A stretch of DNA of 64,000 nt from Streptomyces sp. NBC_01549 (GCF_026339955.1 NZ_JAPEPW010000001.1:2568501-2632500); one strand, 5' to 3'; shown: positions 26,767-36,468, counted from the first letter of the stretch. A program made the numbers and translations. Notes: generated by a model not told the origin, from the letters alone.

Positions 26767-27747
26767 ATGAAAATTGCTTTCGTGGGGAAGGGCGGCAGCG
26801 GCAAGACCACCCTGTCCTCCCTCTTCATCCGCCACCTCGCGGTCTCGGGGTCGCCGGTCGTCGCGGTGGACGCCGACATCAACCAACACCTGGGGGCCGC
26901 GCTCGGCCTCGACGAGGCGGTGGCCGCCGGGCTGCCCGCCATGGGCCCGCGGCTGCAGCTGATCAAAGACTACCTGCGCGGAGCCAATCCGCGGATCACG
27001 TCCGCCGAGACGATGATCAAGACGACACCGCCCGGCGAGGGGTCCCGACTGCTGCGGGTGCGCGAGAACAACCCGGTGTACGACGCCTGTGCGCGGCCGG
27101 TGGAACTCGACGGCGGCGCCGTCCGTTTGATGGTCACCGGCCCGTTCAGCGAGGCCGATTTGGGAGTGGCCTGCTACCACTCCAAGACCGGTGCGGTGGA
27201 GCTCTGCCTGAACCATCTCGTCGACGGCCAGAGCGAGTACGTCGTCGTCGACATGACGGCGGGCTCCGACTCCTTCGCGTCCGGCATGTTCACCCGCTTC
27301 GACATCACGTTCCTCGTCGCCGAGCCGACCCGGAAGGGAGTCTCCGTCTATCGGCAATACAAGGAGTACGCCCGCGACTTCGGGGTCATCCTGAAGGTCG
27401 TCGGCAACAAGGTGCAGGGCCAGGACGACATCGACTTCCTCCGCGCCGAGGTCGGCGACGACCTTCTGGTCACGGTCGGGCACTCGGACTGGGTGCGCGC
27501 CATGGAGAAGGGCCGCCCACCCCGGTTCGAGCTCCTGGAGGAGGCCAACCGGCGCTCCCTGCGCATCTTGCAGAGTGCCGCCGACGCCACGTACGAGTTG
27601 CGGGACTGGGAGCGCTACACGCGCCAGATGGTGCACTTCCACCTGAAGAACGCGGGCAGCTGGGGCAACGAGAGGACCGGGGCCGACCTGGCGGCGCAGG
27701 TCGATCCCGGTTTCGTACTCGGCGAGGGGCTGGTGGCTACGGCCTGA
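26767..27747 (+). CDS. CooC/ParA-like ATPase
   Basis: A 326-residue P-loop NTPase. Residues 1-20 read MKIAFVGKGGSGKTTLSSLF, with the signature-lysine GKGGSGKTT of the MinD/CooC/ArsA group. VAVDADINQHLGAALG and VVVDMTAGSDSFASGMFTRF supply the other nucleotide-site motifs, and VVGNKVQGQDD resembles the CooC guanine/adenine-recognition strand. CooC proteins help load metal into carbon monoxide dehydrogenase, but no such enzyme is nearby, so the client is unknown. The ATG at 26767 is chosen over the upstream TTG/GTG. It ends in an 11-bp convergent overlap with the deacetylase lipoprotein. Confidence 0.82.
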   Translation: MKIAFVGKGGSGKTTLSSLFIRHLAVSGSPVVAVDADINQHLGAALGLDEAVAAGLPAMGPRLQLIKDYLRGANPRITSAETMIKTTPPGEGSRLLRVRENNPVYDACARPVELDGGAVRLMVTGPFSEADLGVACYHSKTGAVELCLNHLVDGQSEYVVVDMTAGSDSFASGMFTRFDITFLVAEPTRKGVSVYRQYKEYARDFGVILKVVGNKVQGQDDIDFLRAEVGDDLLVTVGHSDWVRAMEKGRPPRFELLEEANRRSLRILQSAADATYELRDWERYTRQMVHFHLKNAGSWGNERTGADLAAQVDPGFVLGEGLVATA

Positions 27748-28999
27748 CGGCCGGCGCCCCGGGGATGCCCTTCGGGGCCGGGGCCGGGCGACCCGACAGG
27801 AGGGACGCCCAGCCCTGCTTCGGGGCCTCTCCGACGTTGAGGCCGCGCAGCTTGTCGAGCGTGGTCGGGTCCTGGGCGTCGAGCCAGTCGGCGAGCTGCC
27901 GGAAGGAGACGCAGCGGACGTCAGGCTTGTTGCAGACGTTCTCCACGACCTGGTCGATGGCACGCATGTAGGTGCCGCCGTTCCAGGACTCGAAGTGGTT
28001 GCCGATGATCAGCGGCGCGCGGTTGCCGTCGTAGGCGCGGTCGAAGCCCTTGAGCAGGCCGTCACGCATCTGGTTGCCCCAGTACTCCCGCTTGTCGGGG
28101 TCGCCCTGGGTCAGCGTGCCCGACTGGTTGACCATGAAGTTGTAGTCCATGGTGAGCTGCTCGAAGGTGTGTCCGGGGAAGGGGACCAGCTGCATCGACA
28201 GATCCCACAGGCCGTTCTTCTTCTTGGGCCAGACCTGGTTGTTGACGCCGCTGGTGTCATAGCGGAAGCCCAGCTGCCGGGCCGCCTTCATGAAGTTCTT
28301 CTGGCCCTCCAGGCAGGGCGTACGGGCACCGATGAGCTCCTTGTCGTAGTCGAAGGGCAGCGGAGCCGCGTTCTTCATGCCCGCGTTGGTCTTCCAGGAC
28401 TTCACGAACGCCTTCGCCTGGGCGATCTCGCTCCTCCACTCGGCGACCGACCACTCGCCGACACCGCCTTCCGGACCGCAGAAGTGGCCGTTGAAGTGCG
28501 TGCCGATCTCGTTGCCCTCCAGCCACGCACCGCGTAGCTGCTCGACGGTGTTCTTGATGCCCTGCTCGTCGTTGAAGCCGATCTCCGAGCTGCCTGGCGA
28601 ATGCTCCGGTGGCTTGTACAACTCGCGCTTGTCCTCCGGCAGCATGTACACACCGCTCAGGAAGTACGTCATCGTCGCCCGGTTGGCCTTGGCCACCTCG
28701 CGGAAGTGCGAGAAGAGCTTCTGGCTGTCCTCACCAGCGCCGTCCCAGGAGAAGACCACGAACTGCGGGGGCTTCTGACCGGGCTTCAGTCGCTCGGGCT
28801 GGGGCAGATTCGGCTGCGCTCCCGTATACGCGGTGGAGCCGTCGCCGATCAGGCGGACCACGCTCCGGGGCGCCGGGGCCCCTGCGGCCTCGTTCGCGCC
28901 GTGCGCGCCTTGCTGGGTACCGGTGGCGCAACCGGCGAGCGCCGTGGCGCAGGCCGCGGCAATTGCTACGCTCGCGGCGATCCTCTGGGTGGCGGCCAT
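27737..28999 (-). CDS. Lipoprotein polysaccharide deacetylase-like protein
   Basis: A 420-residue lipoprotein. The signal MAATQRIAASVAIAAACATA ends in LAGCATG, with lipidation at the Cys. The mature domain has the NodB-type first motif QFVVFSWDGAGEDS. Later landmarks are GNEIGTHFNGHFCG (metal-binding His pair), ELIGARTPCL (Arg-x-Pro motif) and PLIIGNHFESWNGG. It would act outside the membrane on an acylated glycan, possibly peptidoglycan or another envelope polymer. The spacing between the first motif and the His pair is longer than in standard deacetylases, so activity needs testing. Confidence 0.8.
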   Translation of the reverse strand: MAATQRIAASVAIAAACATALAGCATGTQQGAHGANEAAGAPAPRSVVRLIGDGSTAYTGAQPNLPQPERLKPGQKPPQFVVFSWDGAGEDSQKLFSHFREVAKANRATMTYFLSGVYMLPEDKRELYKPPEHSPGSSEIGFNDEQGIKNTVEQLRGAWLEGNEIGTHFNGHFCGPEGGVGEWSVAEWRSEIAQAKAFVKSWKTNAGMKNAAPLPFDYDKELIGARTPCLEGQKNFMKAARQLGFRYDTSGVNNQVWPKKKNGLWDLSMQLVPFPGHTFEQLTMDYNFMVNQSGTLTQGDPDKREYWGNQMRDGLLKGFDRAYDGNRAPLIIGNHFESWNGGTYMRAIDQVVENVCNKPDVRCVSFRQLADWLDAQDPTTLDKLRGLNVGEAPKQGWASLLSGRPAPAPKGIPGAPAVRP

Positions 29000-29333
29000 C
29001 TCCGCCCACCTTCTTCCTTCAGTCAGAGCAACGCCGCTTCGGGCGTTCTAGGGTGATGTGCGGCTAAATGCCGACAGCGCCGCCAAGGTCGCACGCGACC
29101 GAGAATGAATAAATACGACAAGCCGATAAAAAGACCGGTTCACCCACGTGAGTGATTTGCTGCCCCATTTGCCACTAAAGTCCGCATAAGAGCTTTACTC
29201 TGGATTACGATTCGTTTACCGATCGTTGAAAGTCCCGCCGCTGCACGCCGTGACCCACGGCCGCGATCCGCCCCCGCCCTCCCTGGGCGGGGACCACCTG
29301 TTCCGCGACCGCGCTGCCCCGGAGGAGACGGGA
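29000..29333. promoter_or_regulatory. Divergent promoter region, deacetylase / SulP-CA
   Basis: A 334-bp AT-richer region between divergent genes. The centre (~29100-29220) is unusually AT-rich (for example AATAAATACG, GATAAAAAG, CACTAAAGT) and is the likely site of both promoters. It includes a CACGTG core within CACCCACGTGAGTG. No coding signal is seen. Confidence 0.45.
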
Positions 29334-31757
29334 ATGTCTGCCTGCGTCCCCACCCGCGCCACCGACTCATCTCGGCCCAGGCGCATCCACAAACCCCACA
29401 GCCCCCCACCCACCCCGCCCCGCCGATTCCGTATCGCGGGCGCCGATCTGTCCGCCTCGATCGCGGTCTTCCTGATCGCCCTGCCGTTGTCTCTCGGTAT
29501 CGCCCTCGCCACCGGCGCGCCGCTCCAGTCGGGCCTTGTCGCGGCTGCCGTCGGCGGAATCGTCGCCGGGCGGCTCGGCGGCTCACCGCTCCAGGTGAGC
29601 GGGCCCGCCGCCGGCCTCACGGTCGTCACCGCCGATCTCATCCATCGCTACGGATGGCGTACGACCTGCGCCATCACCGTCCTCGCCGGGGTCGCCCAGC
29701 TGGGCCTCGGATGCCTGCGCGTGGCCCGTACCGCGCTCGCCGTCAGCCCCGCGATCGTGCACGGCATGCTCGCCGGCATCGGTGTGACCATCGCCGTCGC
29801 CCAACTGCACATCGTGCTGGGCGGCACCCCGCAGAGCTCCGTGCTCGAGAACCTGAGCGCGCTGCCCGCCCAGTTGGCGAACGTTCACCCCGGGGCGGTC
29901 TCGATGAGCGCGCTCACCCTGACGCTCCTCTTCGCCTGGCCCCGGATTCCCGGACGGGTCGGGCACGTCCTGCGCACCGTGCCCACCGCGCTCGTCGCCG
30001 TCGCCGGTGCCACCGTGACCGCCTCGCTCACGGGGCTGGTCCTGCCCAAGGTCGACCTGCCGTCCTGGAGCAGCCACGCGCTGGCCGGGCTGCCCGAGGG
30101 ACCGGTGCTCGGAATCGCCGCCGCCGTCCTCACCGTCACGCTGGTGTGCAGTGTGCAGTCCCTGCTCGGCGCCGTGGCCGTGGACAAGATGGTGGCGGGG
30201 CGGCCCGCGCAGCAAACCCGGGTGGGCCGCTCCGACCTGGACCGGGAGCTGCTCGGGCAGGGCGCCGGCAACGTCGTCTCCGGCGCGCTCGGCGGACTGC
30301 CCCTCGCCGGGGTCGCCGTGCGCAGTTCGGCGAATGTGCAAGCCGGTGCCGTGAGCCGGAACTCCACGATGCTGCACGGCGTTTTCGTAGTAGTTGCCGC
30401 GCTGCTGATGGTCCCGATCCTGGAGCTGATCCCCCTCGCATCGCTCGCCGCCCTGGTGATGGCCGTCGGCATCCAGATGGTGTCCCTGCACCACATCCGC
30501 ACGGTCACCCGCCACCGCGAAGTGCTGGTGTACATCGTCACCACGCTCGGCGTCGTATGCCTCGGCGTCCTCGAGGGCGTGGCGCTGGGGGTCTCCGTCG
30601 CCGTCGCCGTAGCCCTGCGCCGCCTCGCCCGCACACGCATCACGCACGAAGAGAGAGGAGCAGTCCATCACGTACAAGTGCGAGGGCAGTTGACGTTCCT
30701 CGCGGTGCCTCGGCTCAGCCGCGCCCTGCACCTGGTGCCTCAAGGCGCTGATGTGGTGCTCGAGTTGGACGGCTCGTTCATGGACCACGCGGCGTACGAG
30801 TCCCTGCAGGACTGGCAGAACTCGCATGTCGCGCGAGGCGGCACGGTCGAGCTGACCGGCCGGTCCGGCCGGACCGGCACCAGGATCGCCGAGCCCGAGG
30901 GCCCCTCCCACTGCCGCTGCCGCCCCTGGACGCCCTGGCGCAACCACCACTGCGAACCCTCCGCCGGTCCGCAGCCCGCATCCCCCGGCGAGCGGTCGGG
31001 TGGGGAGGGCCCGGCAGACGGGTCGGAGGGACCCGACGGAGCGGCCGGTTCCGCCGGGCGCGACGGCCGCAGCGGGCAGAGCGCGCACCAACTGGCACGC
31101 GGAATCAGCGCGTTCCAGCGCAACACCGCGCCCCTGGTGCGAGGTGAGCTGGCGCGGCTGGCGCGGGAAGGGCAGCGGCCCTCGCAGCTGTTCCTGACCT
31201 GTGCCGACTCACGGCTCGTCACGTCGATGATCACCTCCAGTGGTCCGGGTGACCTCTTCGTCGTACGCAACGTGGGCAACCTCGTGCCGAGGCCCGGGGA
31301 GGAGAGCGGGGACGACTCGGTGGCCGCTGCGATCGAGTACGCGGTGGACGTGCTGCATGTGCGGTCCATCACGGTGTGCGGGCACTCCGGGTGCGGGGCC
31401 ATGCAGGCCCTGTTGAACTCGGAGCCCGGCGGGGCACAGACCCCACTCAAGCGGTGGTTGCGGCATGGGCTTCCGAGTCTGGAGCGGATGGCCGCGAAGA
31501 ACCGCCCCTGGGCCCGGATCGCCGGGCGGGCGCCGGCCGACGCGGTGGAGCAGCTGTGTCTGACCAACGTGGTCCAGCAGTTGGAGCATCTGCGGGCACA
31601 CGAGTCCGTGGCGCGGGCTCTGCGGGAGGGTGCGCTCGAACTGCACGGAATGTATTTCCACGTCGGGGAGGCGCAGGCGTATCTGCTGGTCGAACGTGAC
31701 GGTGGCGAGCTGTTCGATCACGTGGGAGCCACCGAGGATCTACGGCACCCCGCCTGA
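29334..31757 (+). CDS. SulP anion transporter - STAS - beta-carbonic anhydrase fusion
   Basis: An 807-residue three-part protein. Residues ~30-435 are a SulP/SLC26 membrane domain (ADLSASIAVFLIALPLSLGI, SPLQVSGPAAGLTVV). Residues ~440-515 are a STAS domain. After a Gly/Ser/Pro-rich linker, residues ~582-805 are a beta-class carbonic anhydrase with zinc ligands Cys623 and Asp625 (TCADSR), His684 and Cys687 (GHSGCGAM). The fusion suggests coupled HCO3-/CO2 interconversion and bicarbonate (or sulfate) transport at the membrane. ATG 29334 follows GGAGGAGACGGGA; the longer ORF from 29226 is not supported. It is monocistronic, ending in a strong terminator. Confidence 0.93.
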   Translation: MSACVPTRATDSSRPRRIHKPHSPPPTPPRRFRIAGADLSASIAVFLIALPLSLGIALATGAPLQSGLVAAAVGGIVAGRLGGSPLQVSGPAAGLTVVTADLIHRYGWRTTCAITVLAGVAQLGLGCLRVARTALAVSPAIVHGMLAGIGVTIAVAQLHIVLGGTPQSSVLENLSALPAQLANVHPGAVSMSALTLTLLFAWPRIPGRVGHVLRTVPTALVAVAGATVTASLTGLVLPKVDLPSWSSHALAGLPEGPVLGIAAAVLTVTLVCSVQSLLGAVAVDKMVAGRPAQQTRVGRSDLDRELLGQGAGNVVSGALGGLPLAGVAVRSSANVQAGAVSRNSTMLHGVFVVVAALLMVPILELIPLASLAALVMAVGIQMVSLHHIRTVTRHREVLVYIVTTLGVVCLGVLEGVALGVSVAVAVALRRLARTRITHEERGAVHHVQVRGQLTFLAVPRLSRALHLVPQGADVVLELDGSFMDHAAYESLQDWQNSHVARGGTVELTGRSGRTGTRIAEPEGPSHCRCRPWTPWRNHHCEPSAGPQPASPGERSGGEGPADGSEGPDGAAGSAGRDGRSGQSAHQLARGISAFQRNTAPLVRGELARLAREGQRPSQLFLTCADSRLVTSMITSSGPGDLFVVRNVGNLVPRPGEESGDDSVAAAIEYAVDVLHVRSITVCGHSGCGAMQALLNSEPGGAQTPLKRWLRHGLPSLERMAAKNRPWARIAGRAPADAVEQLCLTNVVQQLEHLRAHESVARALREGALELHGMYFHVGEAQAYLLVERDGGELFDHVGATEDLRHPA

Positions 31758-31777
31758 CCTCGCCACCCGTGTGACCT

Positions 31778-31822
31778 CGGCGTGGTGCGCGGCCCCGGTC
31801 GGCGGGGGCGCGCACCACGCCG
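31778..31822 (+). terminator. Terminator of the SulP-CA gene
   Basis: A 14-bp perfect stem (31778-31791 with 31809-31822). Its loop itself pairs GCCCC with GGGGG, giving an extended hairpin 20 bp past the stop codon. Confidence 0.88.
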
Positions 31823-32040
31823 TGCGTAGGGATACGGCAGGTACGGGGTGACGGCTCCCTCGTGCGGACCTGGGGCGGGGGCCGCGACACGCCCGGGCGC
31901 CACATCTGTCACGCGTCCATGTGGGGGTCGGTCGCGGGAGACGTCGCCGGGTGAACCCGCGCACCTGTCCGTACGTGGCTCGGAGTGCGTACCTCACGTG
32001 TGCCTGGTGCGTGCTTCTGAAGAGACCTCAGCTCCCCTAT

Positions 32041-32052
32041 AGGTCTAAACCA
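32041..32052. promoter_or_regulatory. Palindromic GGTCT-A-ACC site upstream of acsA (DasR-like)
   Basis: AGGTCTAAACCA lies ~90 bp before the acsA start and matches 10 of 12 bases of the TGGTCTAGACCA core bound by DasR, the GntR-family N-acetylglucosamine regulator of Streptomyces. The surrounding CCCCTATAGGTCTAAACCAA also looks promoter-like. Assignment to DasR is inference from the motif. Confidence 0.4.
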
Positions 32053-32139
32053 ATTTGAGATCGGCCCTTGTCATCGAGGCCCCCGGTCTGATGAGCTGTG
32101 GCCTGGGACACAACGGACACCCTGGGAAAGGGAGATGTC

Positions 32140-34098
32140 GTGAGCAACGAAAGCCTGGCCAACCTGCTGAAGGAAGAGCGCAGGTTCGCGCCGCCCGCCG
32201 ACCTGGCAGCGAACGCCAATGTCACTGCGGAGGCGTATGAGCAGGCCAAGGCTGACAGGCTCGGCTTCTGGGCCGAGCAGGCCCGCCGGCTGACCTGGGC
32301 CACCGAGCCGACCGAGACCCTGGACTGGTCCAACCCGCCGTTCGCGAAGTGGTTCGCCGACGGGAAGCTGAACGTCGCGTACAACTGCGTCGACCGGCAT
32401 GTAGAGGCCGGGAACGGCGACCGGGTCGCCATCCACTTCGAGGGCGAGCCGGGTGACAGCCGGGCGATCACGTACGCCGAGCTCAAGGACGAGGTGAGCA
32501 AGGCCGCCAACGCACTGACCGAGCTGGGCGTCGGGAAGGGCGACCGGGTCGCCGTCTATCTGCCGATGATCCCCGAGGCCGTCGTCGCGATGCTGGCGTG
32601 CGCACGGATCGGCGCCGCCCACTCGGTCGTGTTCGGCGGGTTCTCCGCGGACGCGATCGCCACGCGCATCCAGGACGCCGACGCCAAGCTGGTCATCACC
32701 TCCGACGGCGGTTACCGACGCGGTAAGCCGTCCGCGCTCAAGCCGGCGGTCGACGACGCGGTGAGCCGGGTCGACGGGGTCGACAAGGTGCTGGTGGTCC
32801 GCCGTACCGGCCAGGAGGTCGACTGGACCGAGGGCCGCGACGTGTGGTGGCACGAGATCGTCGAGCGGCAGTCCGCCGAGCACACTCCGGAGGCGTTCGA
32901 CGCCGAGCAGCCGCTGTTCATCCTCTACACCTCCGGGACCACGGGGAAGCCGAAGGGCATCCTGCACACCTCGGGCGGTTACCTCACGCAGGCCTCGTAC
33001 ACCCACCACGCCGTCTTCGATCTCAAGCCGGAGACCGACGTGTACTGGTGCACGGCCGACATCGGCTGGGTCACCGGGCACTCGTACATCACGTACGGGC
33101 CGCTTTCGAACGGTGCGACGCAGGTGATGTATGAGGGGACGCCGGACACTCCTCACCAGGGGCGTTTCTGGGAGATCGTGCAGAAGTACGGGGTGACGAT
33201 TCTCTACACGGCGCCCACCGCGATCCGTACGTTCATGAAGTGGGGGGACGACATCCCCGCGAAGTTCGATCTCAGCAGCCTGCGGGTGCTGGGGTCCGTG
33301 GGCGAGCCGATCAACCCCGAGGCGTGGATCTGGTACCGCAAGCACATCGGCGGCGACCGGACGCCCATCGTGGACACGTGGTGGCAGACCGAGACCGGCG
33401 CGATGATGATCTCGCCGCTGCCGGGGGTCACCGAGACCAAGCCGGGGTCGGCGCAGCGGCCGTTGCCGGGGATCTCGGCGACTGTGGTCGACGACGAGGC
33501 CCAGGAGGTTCCCAACGGGGGTGGCGGGTACCTCGTGCTGACCGAGCCGTGGCCGTCGATGCTGCGCACGATCTGGGGCGATGACCAGCGGTTCCTCGAC
33601 ACGTACTGGTCGCGGTTCGAGGGGAAGTACTTCGCCGGGGACGGCGCCAAGAAGGACGAGGACGGGGACATCTGGCTCCTCGGGCGGGTCGACGACGTGA
33701 TGCTCGTGTCCGGGCACAACATCTCGACGACCGAGGTGGAGTCGGCGCTCGTCTCGCATCCTTCGGTCGCCGAGGCGGCGGTGGTCGGTGCGGCGGACGA
33801 GACGACGGGGCAGGCGATTGTCGCGTTCGTGATTCTGCGGGGGACCGCTTCCGCGGAGGATGCCGGGCTGGTGGCGGATCTGCGGAATCACGTGGGAGCC
33901 ACGCTGGGGCCGATCGCCAAGCCGAAGCGGGTGTTGCCGGTGGCCGAGCTTCCCAAGACCCGGTCCGGGAAGATCATGCGGCGGTTGCTGCGTGACGTGG
34001 CGGAGAACCGGGAGCTGGGGGATGTCACGACGTTGACGGACTCCACGGTCATGGATCTCATCCAGGCGAAGCTGCCGGCGGCGCCGAGCGAGGACTGA
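32140..34098 (+). CDS. acsA: Acetyl-CoA synthetase
   Basis: A 652-residue AMP-forming acyl-CoA synthetase that activates acetate with ATP and CoA. The adenylation P-loop is [12 protein letters not shown], with [17 protein letters not shown] and [14 protein letters not shown] typical of acetate-specific enzymes. The C-terminal [11 protein letters not shown] carries Lys611, the lysine that acetylation inactivates. The GTG start at 32140 ([10 protein letters not shown]) follows GGGAGATGTC; an in-frame ATG at 32098 adds 14 unlikely residues. It stands alone between two terminators, with a palindromic operator-like site upstream. Confidence 0.97.
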   Translation: MSNESLANLLKEERRFAPPADLAANANVTAEAYEQAKADRLGFWAEQARRLTWATEPTETLDWSNPPFAKWFADGKLNVAYNCVDRHVEAGNGDRVAIHFEGEPGDSRAITYAELKDEVSKAANALTELGVGKGDRVAVYLPMIPEAVVAMLACARIGAAHSVVFGGFSADAIATRIQDADAKLVITSDGGYRRGKPSALKPAVDDAVSRVDGVDKVLVVRRTGQEVDWTEGRDVWWHEIVERQSAEHTPEAFDAEQPLFILYTSGTTGKPKGILHTSGGYLTQASYTHHAVFDLKPETDVYWCTADIGWVTGHSYITYGPLSNGATQVMYEGTPDTPHQGRFWEIVQKYGVTILYTAPTAIRTFMKWGDDIPAKFDLSSLRVLGSVGEPINPEAWIWYRKHIGGDRTPIVDTWWQTETGAMMISPLPGVTETKPGSAQRPLPGISATVVDDEAQEVPNGGGGYLVLTEPWPSMLRTIWGDDQRFLDTYWSRFEGKYFAGDGAKKDEDGDIWLLGRVDDVMLVSGHNISTTEVESALVSHPSVAEAAVVGAADETTGQAIVAFVILRGTASAEDAGLVADLRNHVGATLGPIAKPKRVLPVAELPKTRSGKIMRRLLRDVAENRELGDVTTLTDSTVMDLIQAKLPAAPSED

Positions 34099-34126
34099 GG
34101 GTTTCCCTCACCCACCCGCCCCTTTT

Positions 34127-34157
34127 GGGTGTGGGGGTACTTCGTGCCCCCACACCC
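34127..34157 (+). terminator. Terminator of acsA
   Basis: An 11-bp GGGTGTGGGGG / CCCCCACACCC stem, extended by three weaker pairs around a TTC loop, 28 bp past the acsA stop. Confidence 0.88.
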
Positions 34158-34314
34158 GCCAACCTTGTGAGGCTCCGCGGCCCTGTTCCGGTCGGCCGCG
34201 AGGCGGGCAGTGCCGCCATGGCCTTGCGACACCGGGAGGCCTTCTCCTGGGGCTCGCCCCATGTCCCATATGTTCGCAACGCGAAGTACCTCGCTGTAAT
34301 GGCAAGGTAAAGTA

Positions 34315-34413
34315 GTGACCTCAGGGTGTGCCGGGAAGTCTGGTCGGCGGTGTCGTCAGCGATCCCGTGTGGCGGCCGTCAGCAAGCAGCCGTAACGACC
34401 CGGAGGTCCCGCC
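34315..34413 (+). other. Structured-looking leader of nhaA
   Basis: TAAAGT near 34308 could be a -10 box. The ~95 nt before the nhaA start contain GCCGGGAAGTCTGGTCGGC, the complementary GGGA/TCCC pair (34331 and ~34363), and the repeat-like GTCAGCGA / GTCAGCAAGC. This suggests a folded 5' leader ending at the GGAGG ribosome site. No known riboswitch consensus is matched with confidence. Confidence 0.3.
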
Positions 34414-35805
34414 GTGGCCGCGCCCAGCAACCGCAAGCTTCTCGGACGGCTGTCGCTGCCCGAGCGGAACTTCGTCGCGGAGGCGTTGCGGACCGAGACC
34501 GTCGGTGGGGTGTTGTTGCTCGTCGCGGCGGTTGCCGCGCTGGTGTGGGCGAATACGCCGCTGCGGGACAGTTACGCCACCGTCAGTCACCTCCATTTCG
34601 GGCCCTCGGCTCTCGGGCTGAACCTGTCCGTTCAGCACTGGGCGGCGGACGGGCTGCTGGCCGTGTTCTTCTTCGTCGCCGGGATCGAACTCAAGCGCGA
34701 GCTGGTGGCGGGGGATCTGCGGGATCCGAAGGCCGCAATACTGCCCGTCGTCGCGGCCGTGTGCGGAATGGCGGTACCCGCGCTCGTCTACACGCTCACC
34801 AACGCGGTCGGGGGCGGGTCCCTGGGCGGGTGGGCCGTGCCCACCGCCACCGACATCGCCTTCGCGCTCGCCGTGCTCGCCGTGATCGGCACCTCCCTGC
34901 CGTCCGCCCTGCGCGCCTTCCTGCTCACCCTCGCCGTGGTCGACGACCTGGTCGCGATCCTGATCATCGCGATCTTCTTCACCGAACACATCGACTTCGG
35001 TGCGCTCGGCGGGGCCGTCGTCGGGCTCGGTGTGTTCTGGGTACTCCTACGCAAGGGCGTACGCGGGTGGTACGTGTATGTGCCGCTCGCGCTCGTCATC
35101 TGGGGGCTGATGTACAACAGCGGCGTCCACGCCACCATCTCCGGCGTCGCAATGGGGCTGATGCTGCGCTGTCACCGGCGGGAGGGCGAGGAGCACTCAC
35201 CGGGGGAGCACATCGAGCATCTTGTGCGGCCCCTTTCCGCCGGGCTCGCCGTGCCGCTGTTCGCGCTCTTCAGCGCCGGGGTCGTCGTCTCCAGCGGAGC
35301 GGTCGGCGATGTGTTCACGCGACCCGAGACGCTCGGTGTCGTGCTGGGGCTCGTCGTCGGGAAGGCCGTGGGCATTTTCGGGGGGACCTGGCTGGCGGCA
35401 CGTTTCACCAGCGCCTCGCTCAGTGAGGATCTCGTGTGGCCCGACGTCTTCGCCGTCGCCTCCCTCTCCGGAATCGGCTTCACCGTCTCCCTCCTCATCG
35501 GCGAGCTCGCCTTCACGGACGACTCGGTACTCACCGACGAGGTCAAGGCGGCCGTACTGATCGGCTCACTCATAGCCGCCGTACTCGCCACGACGCTGCT
35601 GAAGATACGCAACGCCAAGTACCGTGCGCTGTGCGAGGCCGAGGAGCTCGACGAGGACAGCGACGGCATCCCCGACATCTACGAGCAGGACAACCCGGCG
35701 TACCACCTGCGGATGGCCGAGATCCACGAACGGAAGGCCGCCGAGCACCGAAGGCTTGCCGAAGTGGCGGGCGGGGCAAGCGAGGAGAACGACGGTCCGG
35801 CATGA
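34414..35805 (+). CDS. nhaA: Na+/H+ antiporter NhaA
   Basis: A 463-residue, ~12-helix antiporter that exports Na+ in exchange for H+. The discontinuous-helix signature AVPTATDIAFALAVLAVIG and the two adjacent transport aspartates in LAVVDDLVAILII are present, as is SLSGIGFTVSLLIGELAF. The GTG start at 34414 (MAAPSNRKLL) follows CCGGAGG. The last ~60 residues (EELDEDSDGIPDIYEQDNPA, then a charged helix) are a cytoplasmic extension beyond the E. coli length. Confidence 0.95.
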   Translation: MAAPSNRKLLGRLSLPERNFVAEALRTETVGGVLLLVAAVAALVWANTPLRDSYATVSHLHFGPSALGLNLSVQHWAADGLLAVFFFVAGIELKRELVAGDLRDPKAAILPVVAAVCGMAVPALVYTLTNAVGGGSLGGWAVPTATDIAFALAVLAVIGTSLPSALRAFLLTLAVVDDLVAILIIAIFFTEHIDFGALGGAVVGLGVFWVLLRKGVRGWYVYVPLALVIWGLMYNSGVHATISGVAMGLMLRCHRREGEEHSPGEHIEHLVRPLSAGLAVPLFALFSAGVVVSSGAVGDVFTRPETLGVVLGLVVGKAVGIFGGTWLAARFTSASLSEDLVWPDVFAVASLSGIGFTVSLLIGELAFTDDSVLTDEVKAAVLIGSLIAAVLATTLLKIRNAKYRALCEAEELDEDSDGIPDIYEQDNPAYHLRMAEIHERKAAEHRRLAEVAGGASEENDGPA

Positions 35806-35991
35806 TCTGAGCAGAACCGGATGGTCAGAACCGAACGGTCAAGACCGAACGGTCAGCAGTAGACAGTTCGGCAGCAGGCGGTACGGCGGTACGGACTCTG
35901 GAGAAGCCAGGGTCCGTACCGGCACCCTTGGCAGCCGGACCCGTGCAGAGCGGCACGACAGAGCAGACACATACAGAAGAGGGAGTCCGCG

Positions 35992-36468
35992 ATGAGCGCA
36001 CCCGACGGCAGCCCGGTCGGCGCCGAACGCAGCATCGGCCAGCTGTTCGCCTCGGCGACGACCGAGATGTCCGCGCTGGTGCACGACGAGATCGCGCTGG
36101 CGAAGGCGCAGCTCAAGCGCGATGTCAAGCGTGGTGCGGTCAGCGGCGGCGCGTTCTCCGCGGCCGGAGCGGTGCTGATCTTCTCCCTGCCGATGCTGAA
36201 CTTCGCCCTGGCGTACGGCATCCGGACCTGGAGCCACTGGAATCTCGCGATCTGCTTCGTCCTGTCGTTCGCCGCGAACGTGCTGGTCGCCGCCCTCCTC
36301 GCGTTGATCGGTCTGGTCTTCGCGAAGAAGGCGAAGAAGGGCAAGGGCCCGCAGAAGGTGGCCGCCTCGGTCAAGGAGACGGCGGGCGTGCTCCAGAACG
36401 CCAAACCGCATCCCCGGACCGCCCCTGTGAGTGACGCGGTCGAGGTTGTGGCACGCTCGACGTCATGA
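35992..36468 (+). CDS. Phage-holin-like (DUF1469/holin-X) membrane protein
   Basis: A 158-residue protein with an N-terminal amphipathic region (SIGQLFASATTEMSALVHDE, IALAKAQLKRDVK), then two hydrophobic segments (SAAGAVLIFSLPMLNFALAY and VLSFAANVLVAALLALIGLV) and a basic tail KKAKKGKGPQK. This is the putative actinobacterial holin-X family; a housekeeping membrane role is more likely than lysis. ATG 35992 is preceded by AGAGGGAG. The stop overlaps the next start as ATGA, so it is translationally coupled to the epoxide hydrolase, as in the Rv3669-Rv3670 pair. The 186-bp gap from nhaA holds AACCG(A/G)(A/T)GGTCA repeats. Confidence 0.85.
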   Translation: MSAPDGSPVGAERSIGQLFASATTEMSALVHDEIALAKAQLKRDVKRGAVSGGAFSAAGAVLIFSLPMLNFALAYGIRTWSHWNLAICFVLSFAANVLVAALLALIGLVFAKKAKKGKGPQKVAASVKETAGVLQNAKPHPRTAPVSDAVEVVARSTS

